DNA of 64,000 nucleotides, taken from positions 186,001 to 250,000 of the forward strand of contig CAWICZ010000010.1 in NCBI GenBank assembly GCA_963834825.1. Reading direction: 5' to 3'. The DNA is from JACDAN01 sp963834825. GTDB lineage: Bacteria; Actinomycetota; Thermoleophilia; Gaiellales; Gaiellaceae. Position 1 is the stretch's first letter; each line of letters starts with the position of its first letter. A program made the translations under genes and the position numbers. Below the pieces are notes generated by a model. The model saw nothing but the letters and a program-made list of their open reading frames with translations, did no database searches and had not been told where the DNA came from. Positions 63,746 through 64,000 of the stretch are shown here, piece after piece.

Positions 63746-64000
63746 TGCCGACCGAAGCCGCTTCCAGAATGGCATCAATGCGAGCAGGCGTGATCGATAT
63801 CGGCTCGAACACGGTTCGTCTGCTCGTGGCGGCGTCCGGCCGTCGCGGGTTGAACACGATCCTGAGCGAACGCACGCATCTCGGCCTCGCCGCCGAGGTC
63901 GAGCGGGACGGAGCGCTGTCCGGGCGGAAGATGGCGCACGCGGCCGAGCTTGCGCGCGGCTACGCGGCGCTCGCCAGGGATTGCGGCGTGCAGACTCTCG
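63745..64000 (+). CDS. ppx: exopolyphosphatase Ppx/GppA, truncated by window end
   Basis: The first ~85 residues of a Ppx/GppA ATPase-fold phosphatase: AGVIDIGSNTVRLLVAA is the phosphate-1 motif. It removes terminal phosphate from polyphosphate or pppGpp. ATG overlaps the ppk stop (TGATG). The frame is open to the right edge. Confidence 0.88.
   Translation, partial: MPTEAASRMASMRAGVIDIGSNTVRLLVAASGRRGLNTILSERTHLGLAAEVERDGALSGRKMAHAAELARGYAALARDCGVQTL

Overview
The window is GC-rich, tightly packed DNA with mostly short intergenic gaps, many 4-base ATGA/GTGA gene overlaps, and frequent GTG and TTG starts. It carries a SigR/RsrA-type sigma/anti-sigma pair with a GGAAT-N18-GTT promoter, Streptomyces-like 11-bp PHO boxes and a PAC2 protein. 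It also has archaeal-type enzymes (ApgM-like phosphoglycerate mutase, NadM-like adenylyltransferase). Together these suggest an actinobacterium, probably of the Thermoleophilia (Gaiellales/Solirubrobacterales) side and probably from an environmental assembly. The class is inference, not proof.

Layout. 1-9.2 kb: a 5'-truncated SF2 helicase, then a leftward block (PAC2, heme A synthase, S33 hydrolase, ApgM, NadM-like, SelD, an XRE-TPR regulator with a small membrane peptide). 9.3-9.6 kb: a free-standing small RNA candidate with a sigma70-type promoter and an intrinsic terminator. 9.7-15.3 kb: a TetR/MFS pair divergent from an acyl-CoA synthetase and an SDR, then a hotdog protein. 15.4-23.7 kb: NadE, Nudix, Mug-type glycosylase, OsmC, a class V aminotransferase, MscS, an epimerase and a glycine-rich membrane protein. 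23.6-33.9 kb: a very large LysR-STAND-TPR regulator, a beta-propeller, a SIS protein, a thioesterase, an M16 peptidase, Acs and an M24 peptidase. 34-39.7 kb: an amidohydrolase plus a three-subunit molybdenum hydroxylase resembling PaoABC, a cyclophilin and a MocA-like protein. 39.7-48 kb: SigR/RsrA, a metal-binding HMA protein, a GCS2 ligase, LysE, a cyclase, a disulfide oxidoreductase, an FAD monooxygenase, HtrA and a cNMP-binding protein. 48-51.4 kb: an AAA ATPase with an AT-rich control region, then arsR-arsM-arsC followed by an unannotated 19-residue peptide with six cysteines. 51.4-64 kb: a phosphate island with phoU, pstBAC, two pstS, phoR/phoP, a LMW phosphatase, an ATP-grasp gene, a PHP protein, a second PhoP-like regulator, ppk and the start of ppx, with PHO boxes at several promoters.

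How it works together. The right-hand third is a coherent phosphate and arsenate stress region: high-affinity uptake, two-component control, polyphosphate synthesis and breakdown, and arsenic reduction plus methylation without a visible efflux pump. Two observations stand out as possibly undescribed. One is the Cys-rich mini-peptide after arsC. The other is a ~169-bp hairpin repeat present twice, whose paired arms differ by compensatory changes and whose CTAG ends supply stop codons to neighbouring genes.

Data quality. Ten otherwise convincing genes are interrupted by single-base frameshifts (12 events, 11 of them one extra base), including phoU, phoP and ppk. Sequencing or assembly insertions are the most economical explanation. 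These genes are reported as single disrupted genes.
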